NCBI GenBank assembly: GCA_033675545.1
Contig: JAWDGP010007341.1
Coordinates: 443,501-507,500 of the forward strand
Direction of reading: 5' to 3'
Origin: Elysia crispata
Taxonomy: Eukaryota > Mollusca > Gastropoda > Plakobranchidae
Length of the DNA: 64,000 nucleotides
The translations under genes and the position numbers were made by a program. Under the pieces are notes generated by a model. That model searched no databases. It was not told where the DNA came from and worked only from the letters and a program-made list of their open reading frames with translations. Shown here one piece after another: positions 46,101 through 55,962 of the stretch; within the stretch, counting starts at the first letter, position 1, and the number at the start of each line of letters is the position of its first letter.

Positions 46101-49100
46101 GTTTGCAAGTTTGCTTTCATTGTATTTGTGAAGGCTTTTCATGGTTTAGGGTGTAGGAGAAATTCTACCCTTTCAACTTTCTTTATTCATATCTTTTCAG
46201 TCGTCTCCTGAAGCAGCCAGAGGGGCTCTCCTTGAAGATTGCTCACCTCAAGCAAAAAAGTTCACTCCCTCAGCACAAGGACATCCACATGTGGCTCTGT
46301 TTCTGGTAGTGTAAATTTTACTGTGAATTGCTGAATGCTTTGGTGAAATACTTTTGTCTAAAGTTGTGGGGGTTTTTGTTTTAGTATTTTTGTTATAATC
46401 CAAATCATAAATTTAACACAGTCTCAAATCTGGCTGTGTGTCTTTACCTTATCAGCAAAAATTTTTATTCACCCTTCAAAAAATGAAGAAAAAAAAAGTG
46501 AAATGCCTTACTTTCTCTTGAGGCAGTGTTCAGCTACATATGTGATCAATCAAACAGGTGTCCTGCTCTTTAGTGTAGGCGATCATGACCTTCTCTGCAC
46601 CTCTTCATTTTTCTTTTTAAATGTTTCAATTTTTGATGAGCTGCACTAACTGGCATGATCATGGCAAGTCCCATTGACTACTTTGCTGCTCCTTAGGTCT
46701 CGTAATATGAACAGGTAGCATGGTCTTCATTGATTTCTAATAGTTTAACCTTGTGCTCTAGTCTTGAAGACAATATAATCTTACAATGTTTTCTAGCGTA
46801 GATATCTAGATCATGAAATCTATAAAAGGAGGTAACATGTATAAGTCATTTTCCACTTATAGCCTCTGTGAAAAGTTTCATGAAAAAATTTATTCAGAAT
46901 TTTAGATTACATGTAAGTTCCCATGTTATCATACTTTTCTTGTGCTTGGTTTTGCTCATATGAATATTTTGTAAATACCAGTGTTGAAATATTTTAAAAA
47001 ATCCATTTCAGCTTGCTCCTAGAGCTTGAGGGGGAGATGAGTGAGGCTGTGGAAATGTATGAGAGGGCATTAATGCATGCCCTTTGCCCTTCAGATCTGG
47101 TTACTTTATGGCAAAGGTCGGTATTGATCTATGCTGATGCTAAGTATATAATGTATATTTTAAGTGGAAAATCTATGCTTGATAATGACAGGCACATTTG
47201 AGCTCTTTGTTCTAAGATGGTAGAACTGGGTTGTCTGTAAATTTCCAGAACCATAACAAAAATATCTTTAAGGGTCTGTGGATACTCATTCAGACAGGTT
47301 TTGATATATATATATATAATAAAATGGCTTTAAGGAATTACATAAAAAACAGAATATCTCCTTAACTATTATATATGTATTTTTATGTAATTCTTTTTCT
47401 GCAATTCTATTTTGCAGATTGATCTAATTGATATCAAATAAATTTGAATATGACAATTTTAATATGTATATATATATATATGAATCCTTCTTATATCCCC
47501 TTTAGCTATTTGAACTACCTAGCGAGGTCTGGCATGCCAGTAAAAGAACTGCGTGATATGGTGACGCGCTCCATCAGCTCAATCCCCACAAAATTTCATA
47601 CATCTCACTCAATTGCCTCTGATGATAGCAGCTTATGCCCGGGCCTCAACCCTTTTCTTGATGTTGAGTCTCGATTATTGCATGGACAGGGAGGTGTATG
47701 GTGGATTGACTATCACTATTGTAGTCAGCTGGTGGAAGCCTGGCTTGATGTGCTGCCTGGCAAAGACCAGTTGGATATTCTAGAGATGTGCCTGGTGCTG
47801 CAGCCATCTAATGTTCAACTGTTGCTCAGGTATACTAGAAAAGTATTTTTTAAGCAGCTTCAATCAATATATGGTAAAATAATCACAATCTTGAAAATCA
47901 GGCATCTAAATCTAATACTTTTTTTTTCTTTATTGGCCTTGATGTAAATAAACCAAGTCAAAGAAAGTGAAGAAAGTGTGTATACTTAAAATCCAAATAA
48001 AATTGAAACTCATCAAGATATCTCAATAAGTTTTGTCATAAATCCTTGAGGAAGTAATACACACTGACAGCATGCAGTGTCACCAGGCGATTAGCACAAA
48101 ATCACATTATACCTTTGCAAAATAATGAAAACCATGTGACATTATACTGTGTAAACCAACTGCCAGTAATTAAAAAAAACATTTAAATGGTCATTTTTAT
48201 GTAAATATTTAAAAATTGCTTTGTTTGATGCCTCTGCAATATTTTGGAAAGGACCTCTTGTTGCACAATATGGATGTAATGAGCTTGCTCTTGAGTTTTA
48301 AAATATTTTCAACTAGTCTTTTGATGATCAGAAACAGTCCCAGACTGTTTAAAAACAACCCAAAGCAATGGAATCGTATTGTAGTGAACATTCAAAGGCT
48401 GTGCTACAGCATTGATTGATGAGTCATACGTAAGCAAACCAATGGCTATGTCGTGAAACTCTTGGCTCAGTCTCAGGGCTTTGTTGAAGAAAATGATATT
48501 GTCAAGTTCACATTGCAGAGTATGAAAGCTTTTTTTTTTTCTGAGTTTCTTTTCCTTTGTATTTGTTTGCAAAGAAGTGCATTGGCTTCTATCAATAGTT
48601 ATGACCCACTTGATATTTGGGTTTAAAAATATTATCTCCAAATGAATTGGAATGTCGTCGGTTTGTCACACCTGATGGTGCTTTGATATAGTGGAATATT
48701 GAAAATCTCAAATGCCCTTCATCTGTAACATATGTAGTGTATGAGAAAACAAGAGGACATAAATGTTAAACACTTAGACCCTCGACACCTCTTTTGGCCA
48801 TAAAATATGGTTAACTTTATTTTAAATTTTTCTGTAAATTTTGTGATAGAACCCTTGACTTGTGCCTTGAAGCAAAAGAGACGAGACGAGCTTTTAGCTG
48901 GTGTAGACTCACCTGTGCACAAGTGGATCGGCCAGCCAACATTGCATTCTGGAAAACGTAGGTGCAATCTCTGTCATGCGAGCTGGAAAAATTTACTGCA
49001 TCAGTCCCTCTATTGGTTCATCAATGCAGACAAAAAGCTTATACATGAAGCTTTTATGTTATTTGTAAATAAAAGTTTAATAAAATAGATAAGACTTAGG

Positions 49101-50761
49101 TTAGGAATGTAATGAGAAAGTTTTAATGAAAGCATTTATGTCAGTTGGAGTTATGTTGCCTAGATTTTTATTTTTTTTTTTTAATCAGTTGCTTTCTGAA
49201 AAATACTAGAAATTGTCTATTATTTTCAAATTTTTTCAAATATTTTTCTCTCTTCTATGGATAAAATTATTTTTGTAATCTGTCCTACCCTCTCTCTTGT
49301 CATTCTTCTCTTTATCCAGGGCTGTGGCTGTTGCTCAAACTGAGGGCACTCAGAGAGAGGTTTGTCCTATTTTTGCTTTATGATGCTTTGCTGGAATTTA
49401 TACTTACCACAGCTACACTCTAACTTAGTTTCTAGATCTCAGCTATACATTGTTATCAAATGATTTTGCTTCACATTTAGTCTGTTCTATGTTGTTCTGA
49501 TCCATGAGGAGAAAGCTTAACGACAAAATTTCTCTTTTTTTTTTTAAACATGTAGGTTCATTAGTCATGAATTTATGTGTCAAATGTGTGTAAATAGTTT
49601 GTATTAACAGATGGTTTGCTCTTCATGCAATAACTGAGATATATGAGGGGTATATACCTCTGAACATCTTTTATAATAGCTTTATTACAGTAATCTGTTA
49701 TCAGAGAAACTCTTTAGACTGCCATCAAAGTTGGGAAAAATGCAACAAATATTTACATCATTGTACCCTTTCAAAAAATTAACAAATATTTCTTGTTTAA
49801 ACCAAAGGAATAATTTCATGAACTGTATCCTGTATTACACTGACCTTTTTTGTCACACAAATACAATCTTTTTCTTCTACAAATTAAATGACATTCTTAA
49901 TCTTTCTTTACTTCTTACTCCACCCCCTAACCTCTTTTCCCTGTTAACCCCTTCCATATCTTCCTCTTCCTCCCTTCATATTTGTACTATCCTTGATCTG
50001 ACATTACACCTCTGTGTTGACTGTGTGATGCCCCAGATCGAACAGATGTTTGCTGGTTATGTGGAGACGATGCCGCTCACCATTGCTGGATGGAAAGACG
50101 TAATATATAGTAACAGAGGCTCTCTAAACATTAATCCTGCATACATGCTAGTTTAAATACACATTTACCGTGTCTTAGCATAGCTAATTGAACTAACAAT
50201 ACTATTATGGTTTTTTACTTATGTTAAACTAGTTGGGTTGTTTTTTACTTCTCAATAATTTTGGGTATATCAGATTTCTTAGTTATTTCTAGAAGTGCAT
50301 GTAAATTCTCCAGAGGAAACTCTGATATATGTCAGTATTTTTAGGTGTATCTTTGTATTGGTCACTTTTCAACATCAGTTTTGTGAAAGTTAGTGTTATT
50401 GGAGTCAGGATTGATGGTGCAGCATTTAGAGTTATTATACTTCGAGCATAAGTGACTATCACAAGTCTTGTCCTCCTTCCCATCAAGAGAGCATGATGAA
50501 TATAATCATTTACTTTGTAATCCTTTTCTCTTTGTTATCCTTATACCTTTGAATATCTGCACCATTTTATAGTTGTATTTTATCTTCCTCCCCCCCATTT
50601 TCCTCCTGTAATCCTGGATTGTCTGTTAGTTCCTTCTGTTTGAAGTCAGCAAGAAGAATCAGACTGCTGTGGACAAGCTGCTCCTTCATTGTCGCAGATT
50701 AGGGCTTAGTGTGGATGGTTTCCTGGCAACCATCTCTCCTGCAACAACCAGCTCGAAGTGA
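15282..50761 (+). CDS. ZFC3H1: ZFC3H1 orthologue, nuclear exosome (PAXT) scaffold, 36 coding exons
   Basis: Exons: 15282-15670, 15992-16173, 17359-17510, 18150-18258, 19178-19576, 20089-20294, 20963-21185, 22075-22130, 22696-24720, 25716-26633, 26904-27020, 27777-27850, 28091-28286, 29798-29947, 33109-33553, 33888-34039, 34563-34634, 35373-35503, 36422-36553, 36950-37071, 37414-37515, 39571-39690, 40342-40516, 41253-41439, 41936-42310, 42561-42749, 43113-43303, 44175-44292, 44640-44717, 45241-45344, 46201-46305, 47012-47116, 47506-47829, 49320-49359, 50037-50099, 50630-50761. The sum is 8,658 nt, open throughout, about 2,885 residues; the human protein has about 2,000. Family hallmarks in order are PKEEGELSEDDDD at the start, ELRRLALATSARHLRLLA, DNYDQVEMDIDS, a polyproline run, coiled coils, the C3H finger and HAT repeats. 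ZFC3H1 bridges the helicase MTR4 to PABPN1-bound polyadenylated nuclear RNA and retains or degrades it through the exosome. All introns as chosen are GT-AG. Weak points are the exon 1, 2, 6 and 12 boundaries. Confidence 0.9.
17617..17636. repeat. (TA)n microsatellite in ZFC3H1 intron 3
   Basis: About ten TA units. Confidence 0.9.
22632..22679 (+). repeat. 24-bp perfect tandem duplication next to the exon 9 acceptor
   Basis: Copies at 22632-22655 and 22656-22679 are identical. Each contains CTGAT, a fit to the animal branch-point pattern yUnAy. The second copy ends 16 nt before the exon 9 start at 22696. Confidence 0.95.
22696..24720 (+). CDS. ZFC3H1: ZFC3H1 exon 9: large disordered Pro/Ser/Arg-rich exon
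   Basis: This 2,025-nt exon is the largest of the gene (residues about 573-1247). It starts NIPQFASVPSQ, then has 17 consecutive prolines (about residues 637-653), a long Gln/Ser-rich part, an Arg run with RSESP and many SP and SSYSP motifs (about 23920-24130), and ends with an Asp/Glu tract followed by MREQLLLSVINRRK, a block conserved in the family. Low complexity suggests intrinsic disorder. The SP/RS motifs resemble those of splicing and nuclear-speckle proteins. Its acceptor follows a 24-bp duplication. Confidence 0.88.
25716..27020 (+). CDS. ZFC3H1: ZFC3H1 exons 10-11: Ser-rich middle region
   Basis: Residues about 1248-1592. Exon 10 (918 nt) carries LYSLATLSKLKMLSMKQEL and a long Ser/Thr/Pro-rich disordered part, ending ATG|GTAACA. 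Reading on past the donor gives intron-like sequence, so the open frame to 26828 is not all coding. Exon 11 has a hydrophobic strand (LPVIAPVVVSLHSSSGSEDED) with an acidic Ser-rich tail, as in the corresponding human region. Confidence 0.82.
27777..33553 (+). CDS. ZFC3H1: ZFC3H1 exons 12-15: coiled-coil region
   Basis: Residues about 1593-1880. Exons 12-14 encode a nearly continuous charged heptad-like helix (RDQALVKKLIAKALRFVQDQ, KLEARIAELTEQKKVAEKLA, RLLKTKSKLTEEERQLL). Exon 15 begins with another (LEKQKLIEKEKEIAAKLLLM) and turns Ala/Gln/Ser-rich. These match the central coiled coils of ZFC3H1, thought to mediate assembly with partners. The start of exon 12 has a short polypyrimidine tract; 27777 and 27780 both keep the frame. 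Confidence 0.82.
28647..29119. repeat. 236-bp tandem duplication in ZFC3H1 intron 13
   Basis: Two copies, about 28647-28882 and 28883-29119, offset by 236 bp (GTAGGTATG at 28667 and 28903). Each has TA and TG dinucleotide runs, a unique part, and an (AAC)n tract. They differ by only a few substitutions or indels besides TG/TA length, so the duplication is recent. Confidence 0.95.
29948..33108. other. ZFC3H1 intron 14, the largest intron (3.2 kb)
   Basis: AT-rich, with stops in every frame and no recognisable transposon protein or RNA fold. It contains a short GC-rich perfect inverted repeat (31728-31744). Confidence 0.6.
31728..31744. repeat. 7-bp perfect inverted repeat with 3-nt loop
   Basis: CCCGTTC-TAC-GAACGGG stands out as a GC-rich hairpin in AT-rich intron sequence, followed by a GGGGTGCGTGTGTG segment. 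It may be the end of an old mobile element; no second end was found. Confidence 0.8.
33667..33710. repeat. (TCTA)n-(TA)n microsatellite
   Basis: About eight TCTA units running into TA repeats, in ZFC3H1 intron 15. Confidence 0.93.
33888..35503 (+). CDS. ZFC3H1: ZFC3H1 exons 16-18: linker to the zinc finger
   Basis: Residues about 1881-1999. Exons 16 and 17 are charged linkers. Exon 18 ends with GLSYTSPLLTFRAYR, matching the conserved YSSPLL-type motif immediately before the zinc finger in the family. Donors are good (GTGCGA, GTAAGT, GTTAGT). Confidence 0.85.
34661..34712. repeat. 26-bp perfect tandem duplication
   Basis: Two identical 26-bp units (34661-34686 and 34687-34712) about 27 nt after the exon 17 donor. 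Confidence 0.95.
36422..37071 (+). CDS. ZFC3H1: ZFC3H1 exons 19-20: C3H zinc finger split by an intron
   Basis: Exon 19 (36422-36553) starts RFNLNFRMKEKLSLQSK and contains CPFDLQGTCNDDSCLN. Exon 20 (36950-37071) adds QH and continues QDYELNEQELLEDVVSYCPG. The ligands are C2028, C2036, C2041 and H2045 in C-x7-C-x4-C-x3-H spacing, the signature of the ZFC3H1 zinc-finger family. The intron interrupts the Asn codon just before the His ligand. An extra Cys (C2025) lies three residues upstream. Confidence 0.93.
37414..40516 (+). CDS. ZFC3H1: ZFC3H1 exons 21-23: post-finger region
   Basis: Exons 37414-37515, 39571-39690 and 40342-40516, residues about 2083-2216. They encode YVEKLLHRHKAKMSVDKL, then RRWKPEGKVLDEKLSSHLKE, then an acidic part ending TQLWLRLARKKLFVPNR, which begins the helical repeat region. 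All three junction phases agree. Intron 21 (37516-39570, 2.1 kb) holds no recognisable element. Confidence 0.83.
41253..47829 (+). CDS. ZFC3H1: ZFC3H1 exons 24-33: HAT/TPR-like helical repeats
   Basis: Residues about 2216-2808. Repeat-like helix pairs include LDLALSVLSRGLEANQRAPDLWRSYLSLY (shown in parts: LWRSYLSLY, ALEYAPSYDIWF), MVWKAKPSLSLSLDRLVKL, AVTVCREYMTGESMIELWL, IFEEALSSNSSSAKLHFYHN and EAVEMYERALMHALCPSDLV. The W-x-x-Y and ALxxxP patterns are typical of half-a-TPR repeats found in RNA-processing proteins. Exon 25 contains a Ser/Asn-rich loop (about 42010-42190). Most exons are 80-190 nt with good acceptors; exon 28 uses the less common donor GTCAGG. Confidence 0.88.
43654..43811 (+). 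ncRNA. Hammerhead-like core motif followed by an inverted repeat (possible retroelement relic)
   Basis: In ZFC3H1 intron 27, CTGATGA at about 43660 is followed by A-GCC, a loop, GGC and GAAA, the order of the hammerhead ribozyme core around stem II. There is one extra A between the core and stem II. I cannot build a convincing stem I, and stem III is at best three weak pairs. About 40 nt downstream, ATATAAGTCCAAG (43723-43735) and its exact reverse complement (43799-43811) form a 13-bp inverted repeat with a 63-nt spacer. Hammerhead motifs are known in Penelope-like elements and other small retroelements, so this may be a decayed copy. Self-cleavage is doubtful. Confidence 0.25.
43878..43892. 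repeat. Poly-G run
   Basis: About 14-15 G in an AT-rich intron; the length may be an assembly artefact. Confidence 0.85.
48240..48470 (-). pseudogene. Tc1/mariner-like transposase fragment (N-terminal helix-turn-helix)
   Basis: On the minus strand a fragment inside ZFC3H1 intron 33 reads AVAQPLNVHYNTI then LLWVVFKQSGTVSDHQ. This matches the layout of the paired-like helix-turn-helix of Tc1-type transposases: IA..L.V...TI, then W..F...G.V.D. A stop follows soon after and no DDE catalytic region is visible. It is a degraded relic, opposite in orientation to the host gene. I saw no terminal inverted repeats. Confidence 0.55.
48807..49088 (+). pseudogene. Possible piggyBac-like transposase C-terminal relic
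   Basis: An open frame in ZFC3H1 intron 33 includes ELLAGVDSPVHKWIGQPTLH followed by GKRRCNLCHASWK. A short H-x(n)-RRC-x2-C segment after an FxLxLxxxxI-like helix resembles the C-terminal Cys-rich region of piggyBac-type transposases. The later cysteines expected in that domain are absent and no catalytic part is present. The assignment rests on a short motif. Confidence 0.35.
49320..50761 (+). CDS. ZFC3H1: ZFC3H1 exons 34-36: C-terminus
   Basis: Exon 34 is only 40 nt (AVAVAQTEGTQRE). Exon 35 is 63 nt (IEQMFAGYVETMPLTIAGWK). Exon 36 reads FLLFEVSKKNQTAVDKLLLH and ends SPATTSSK with TGA at 50759-50761. The last helix (LLLHCRRLGLSVDGFL) closes the repeat array. A micro-exon of 40 nt is easy for gene finders to miss. 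Confidence 0.83.
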
Positions 50762-53700
50762 AGTTGATTCAGTGTGAAACGGTAGACTTGTCAAAAAGTG
50801 TTTAGTGTCATTTCAGAATGCAGTAAATATTAATATAGCAAGTAAAAAAAGTTATTCAGAATTGAAAAACTTTTTTTAATCTTGCTAATGAAACAACAAA
50901 AAGTGAATACAAAAAACAAAATAATAGGGAAGCAAGGAAGTAAGAGATTTTGCCAGTGGTAAGAAATTATCAACCTTTAAACTAAAAAATGCAAATAGGT
51001 GAACGTAAAGGCACATAGTGATAGAGTGTAGATGAATGAAGAGATTCATAAGTTAAGTAGGATTTAAAAATTTGTTACGAAAAATTTGCAAAAAGTATTT
51101 AATAGTTAAGTAGTGTAGAGTGTTAGCAATTTAGTGTTGTTTTCACTGATCTGCACTTGTCTTTGAACAAACCGGGACAAGAGAAAGTGACTCTAGATAT
51201 TTTTGGCGCTCCATGATGATATTCCAAGACCAGGAGTGTATGGCAGTCGAACTGGACTCTGTATCACCATTTCTTCATCTGACCATTTGATAATCACAGT
51301 AAGTACCTTCACTTGGTGTCGGTGTTGAGAAATTTAATTGCACCCCTTGTGCACATTATGTCCTCACCATATTGTTATTTTCATCACAATCTTTTGATTA
51401 CCTTAATTGGATAAGTTTGTGTCTTAAGATGGATAACTTGGCATCAAATTTAGTTTCTTTTTTTTTACATTAGCAAAATATCTATAAAGCTTGGATGATT
51501 TTGAATTGCCGAAGCTTCACATAGTTTACTTAAAGTATTGCGTTAAGTGTTTTTGCTTAGCTACATGTACTTCATCTGTGTTTCCAGTTGTGTTTATGAT
51601 TAGACATGTCATACTTCTCTCTTTTTTTTGTGTTTACTCGTTTACTTTTTATTTTTTTGGTAAAGGACAGGATAGGGCTTAAAAGCTGATAAAACTATAA
51701 TCATTATGCAAGCTGTGAACTGATTAAATTTTTGTATTAGTTTTTTAATCTTTTAGGAGAAAAAGCAAAGAGAATTGTGATACTAGATTCATAGAAATAT
51801 CAGTGCGCAAGCTAGATTTAGGCATTTTCAAGGCCGATGGGGTAGAGAAATTTAAATTTAAAGACTGATCAGTGTGCTAGCTAAATTATCAGGAACCACG
51901 TTTACACAGGACACTGCAAGTTCTTATGGCTGTGTTATCTCTTATCATGGTTGCTCTATTTTGAGTATTGTTTAATGTTTGGAATAGCATTAACATTTAT
52001 CAAAATATTTTGGAAAGCAGTTTTACCTCAAAAAAAAGTTCCTTAGAAGTAACCTGCATCAAATATGTCAAGAGATTTTACAGATCTTTTCACCAACTCA
52101 TTTAGAGAGAATACTTCTCTGGCTGTCAACTTCTTCAATGGATTTGATTTTCTAATCTTTAGCTTTTACGAAAATGATGTAAATGTATAATTATCTGCAA
52201 CAAATCCAATCATTCACTTGTATTTCAAGTATACTTTAAAAGTTAGCCATGATATAATAAATGCTTAATTTCACGTCCATCAATTACAGCAAAAAGGCAC
52301 AAACAAAACTTTTACTCAATTAAATCAGCCTCAGCTCTAAGTGGTCTGATTTTTATATCAAGATTTTTAACCAAAAGTTATGTGTAAAGCATTAGGAATG
52401 TTTACTTTATTAAGTGCATTAACAGACTTTTCCTAATGTAAATCATGTCTCTTACTCTTAGATTGACAGTTAAATGAACTGAATAATTAATTACTATTAA
52501 AAACCTATCAAATCAAAAATAATTTTAGTGTCGATTCAAACTATACTCATGATTGAGTGATGGGGGTAAGAAGATAACTTTTGAAAATTTTGTAGCATTT
52601 AAAGGTTCATTTGTGTTTTAACCTTGCCTTTCCACAAGTTTTGGTTTATTTATTTAATTGCAAATTTTTTTTTTATCTTTAATTCAGAGCAATACCTATG
52701 TTGAACATTGTACTTAACTCCACAATTCATGATGTTTTCTTCTTTATTGAAGCCCGATGGAGAACAATTTGTTCACTTTATGTCAACATGTGTATGCAGT
52801 GTTTGCTGCTTGTTATATGATAGAATTGAAACATTAAAAATTTTGTTTGTATGTTTTTGTTTTGCCATATTTCTGGCTTTCGATGTGTATTAATGCACTG
52901 ATGATTTGAATGTATATAACATTTTAATATTCACAATCTGTGCCATACTTGGCGAGCCAAAAAAAAACCCATAAACAACACATTATGAAAAACAAGGCCA
53001 TGGGAGAAGAATTGAGAGGTGGATAGTCATCTTATTAATCATCTTGTTTGAGGACCAAGTTAACCAACTTTTTGTATGCCAACACTGTATTCCTAAACAT
53101 AACTGAAGAGTGGTGGGCCTTGCTATTGGACAAATGAAAGCACAAGACACTACGTTAGAGGGCAACTCATCCCACCATTGCAAGCTTAACCAAGATTCAA
53201 GAGCTGAGACTTGACAGATTAATTTCCTTCTACATGACTCTTGCAAATACACTGATTAATTGTTGTTTTTCTATGTCATGAGGAAAATTCGCAACCACCT
53301 TTATGGAGATTTTATTTATGTCTTAATAGATATCGAAAAGTAAAGTTTTGCATTGTGGGTAACCTGTGTATTCTGTGATGAAAGGACAAGCTTGAACTGG
53401 AGTGAGATGACCATTTAAGACTTCCTTTTTAATGGAACCTGGCACAGTACTGCAATTAAAAAAGTTGCATTGACCCACTGAGGTCAACTTAACAAGATAA
53501 TCATACCTCCAGCAATTGCATATAGATATTCAATAACCCATTACTTACAGTTACATTACAACTATGGAGTCTGGTGCTCAGCTTTTTCTGTCAACTATCT
53601 CTGAACCCATACTTTTTTATGACTGGAAGTGGAGCAGATCCAAGAAGGAAAAGAAATTAAAAGTCACATGCAACAACTTGAAAGACTAAGACCTACCACA

Positions 53701-54756
53701 CTGGAAACAATGCAAGTAAAGACAGAGATACCCAAAAAATGTTTTCAGGACAACAGAAGAAGTTGACAGAAGCTTCTTTATCATGAATCAGTGTGTTTCT
53801 ACAGTATGATCACAAACTGTACATGCGTAGTATTTGTATATATATGTGTATGATTTTGAAAACAGATTTTGTGATGACCTTTGGAATCATGAATCTACTC
53901 TTCTTCTTGTCTCAACGTAGTGTTCCCTTATCAATCTGCCACACACCTTTCTGCTCACTTCACCTTTGTTGTTAAAATATTAAGAGCCTCTTCAACTAAT
54001 GTGACACCTTTCCCTGTTATTTTTGTCTTCCTTATCCAGTGATACTCATAGATAAGTTTTATAATATGCTTCCAAATAATCTATTTTGCTTACTCTCAAT
54101 GTAAGCTTACTTGCTATAGACTGTAGTACATCAATGACATTTTTCCCCAGATTTTCTGTGCCTTATATGATGAGGCAGATGAAAAAAAAAAAAGAAGAAA
54201 CTCTCTAGCTTCATAGTTGCCATAAATTATATTTTAGGTTAAAATCAGTGCTGTTCTCAAGATGAAAATATTCCCTTCCTGAACTGTAGACGCAGAATTT
54301 CTTCCCCATGACCATTACGTATAATGTATATATACTTTTTCTTTTCTGTACAACAGCGTTTTAGTTAGCTTTTTATTTTCAACAAACTTTAATTGCCACC
54401 AACAGACAGTCATTCAGTCGCATTAAAATGTTCACCAGATTTGTATAGAAAATTATCAAATATTTTGGTCCCATTTGCAGCTCAAAATGTAAATTTATAC
54501 CAAAAGCTTCAGTTTGCTGCTCACTAATTAGGCATTTAAGCCTCTTCTGATCCACTTTTTGTACATTGTTTTTGAAAACCATATTTATTTATTTATTTGT
54601 GTTTTGATAAATACATTATATTGGAGTTGGTAAAAAATTGGAGCTAAGCAGGATAATTTTTTTTAGATAAATCTAAGTTTTCCTCTAACCTGTTGATTAA
54701 GTGGTGGCAAATCCTCTGATTAAAAAAAAAAGTGTTAAAACTATAATAAGGAAAGG

Positions 54757-54770
54757 GGGGGGGGGGGGAT
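54757..54770. repeat. Poly-G run
   Basis: About 13-14 G in AT-rich intergenic DNA. Confidence 0.85.
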
Positions 54771-55060
54771 GTGAAACTAGCATTGTTAAATTCTTCAACC
54801 ATGAGAATAATTATATGATGACTACTATCTTGTCTTTCTTAATGATTAGACTATTAATAGTGATTAGTATTGACAACCTTAATAGTAACAGGAACATTAC
54901 ATTCTGTCTTCTGTGCAAAGATACTCTCTCACTATTCCAACCCTTAGGTTTTTCAATCTGACCTAACGTCAACCTCTCCTTAGCAGTTAATTTTTGTCTA
55001 TGAATAATCATGTGAATCTATTGTTGAATTAAATTTTTTTTTGTGATTTGAACTAAATCA

Positions 55061-55265
55061 ACATTTTTGTTGGTTTTACTATTATTTATTATTATTATTA
55101 TTATTTTTACATTTTTGTTGGTTTTACTATTATTTATTATTATTATTATTATCATCATCATCATGATCATCATCATCATCATTGTTATTATCATCATCAA
55201 CTTCATCATCATCATCATCATTATTATTATTATCATTATTATTGATATTATTAATATTATCATTA
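55061..55265. repeat. 48-bp tandem duplication and TTA/ATC microsatellite
   Basis: A 48-bp unit starting ACATTTTTGTTGG at 55061 recurs at 55109 with the same attached (TTA)n. It continues into interleaved ATC, ATT and ATG triplets to about 55265. The frames here are Ile/Met repeats, not genes. Confidence 0.95.
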
Positions 55266-55905
55266 TAAAATCCAGATCTAAAATTTCTTCCTTCTTAATC
55301 TTTCTTTTTTCAGTTTTGTAAATGTTATTTTGAAGATGTGACTCAGTACTCTTAAATATCTTTACCATCATCATCATTTTATGTTTTTGCCAGAGTCACA
55401 AAGGGTTGAATCAGTGATATTAAATTATTAAACCAATTTTTGTTTTAAATAAAAACCTCAAATACATATTTACGTATTACATTAAATACATTCTTTTTCT
55501 CTAACCCTCCCCCAAACTTTTAACATAAATTTTGATAATTTTCACATCATAAAATCAACTTACAAGTTACTTTGGCAAAATCAAAGTGAAATAATCGATG
55601 ATGATGATTATAAGTTATTAAGTATGTATGAAAAAAAATGGTGCTTTGCAATGATTATGATCCCTTAACAGTCTTATGCATGCATAAAATTTAAAATAAT
55701 AAAAGTCATAAAGCTTTTATAAGTAATTAAACCTGAGATATGTATCTGTATATCATATTATCTTTCCTTGCACTTTTTTGATGTTTCATTCCATCATTGC
55801 TCTCTCTCCCCCTATTTCCTCATCATCTTATGGACTTTCTCTAAGTTCTCTGGGTTTAAATTTCTATATTAATTCTTTTATTATGTGAATCTATATCTAT
55901 GTCTT

Positions 55906-55910
<5 letters not shown>

Positions 55911-55950
<40 letters not shown>
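55911..55950. repeat. (TA)n microsatellite
   Basis: About 20 TA units. Confidence 0.95.

Positions 55951-55962
<12 letters not shown>

Noticed and set aside
54811..55377. Ile/Met-rich frames on both strands
   Set aside because: They are produced by the TTA/ATC microsatellite and its flanks.
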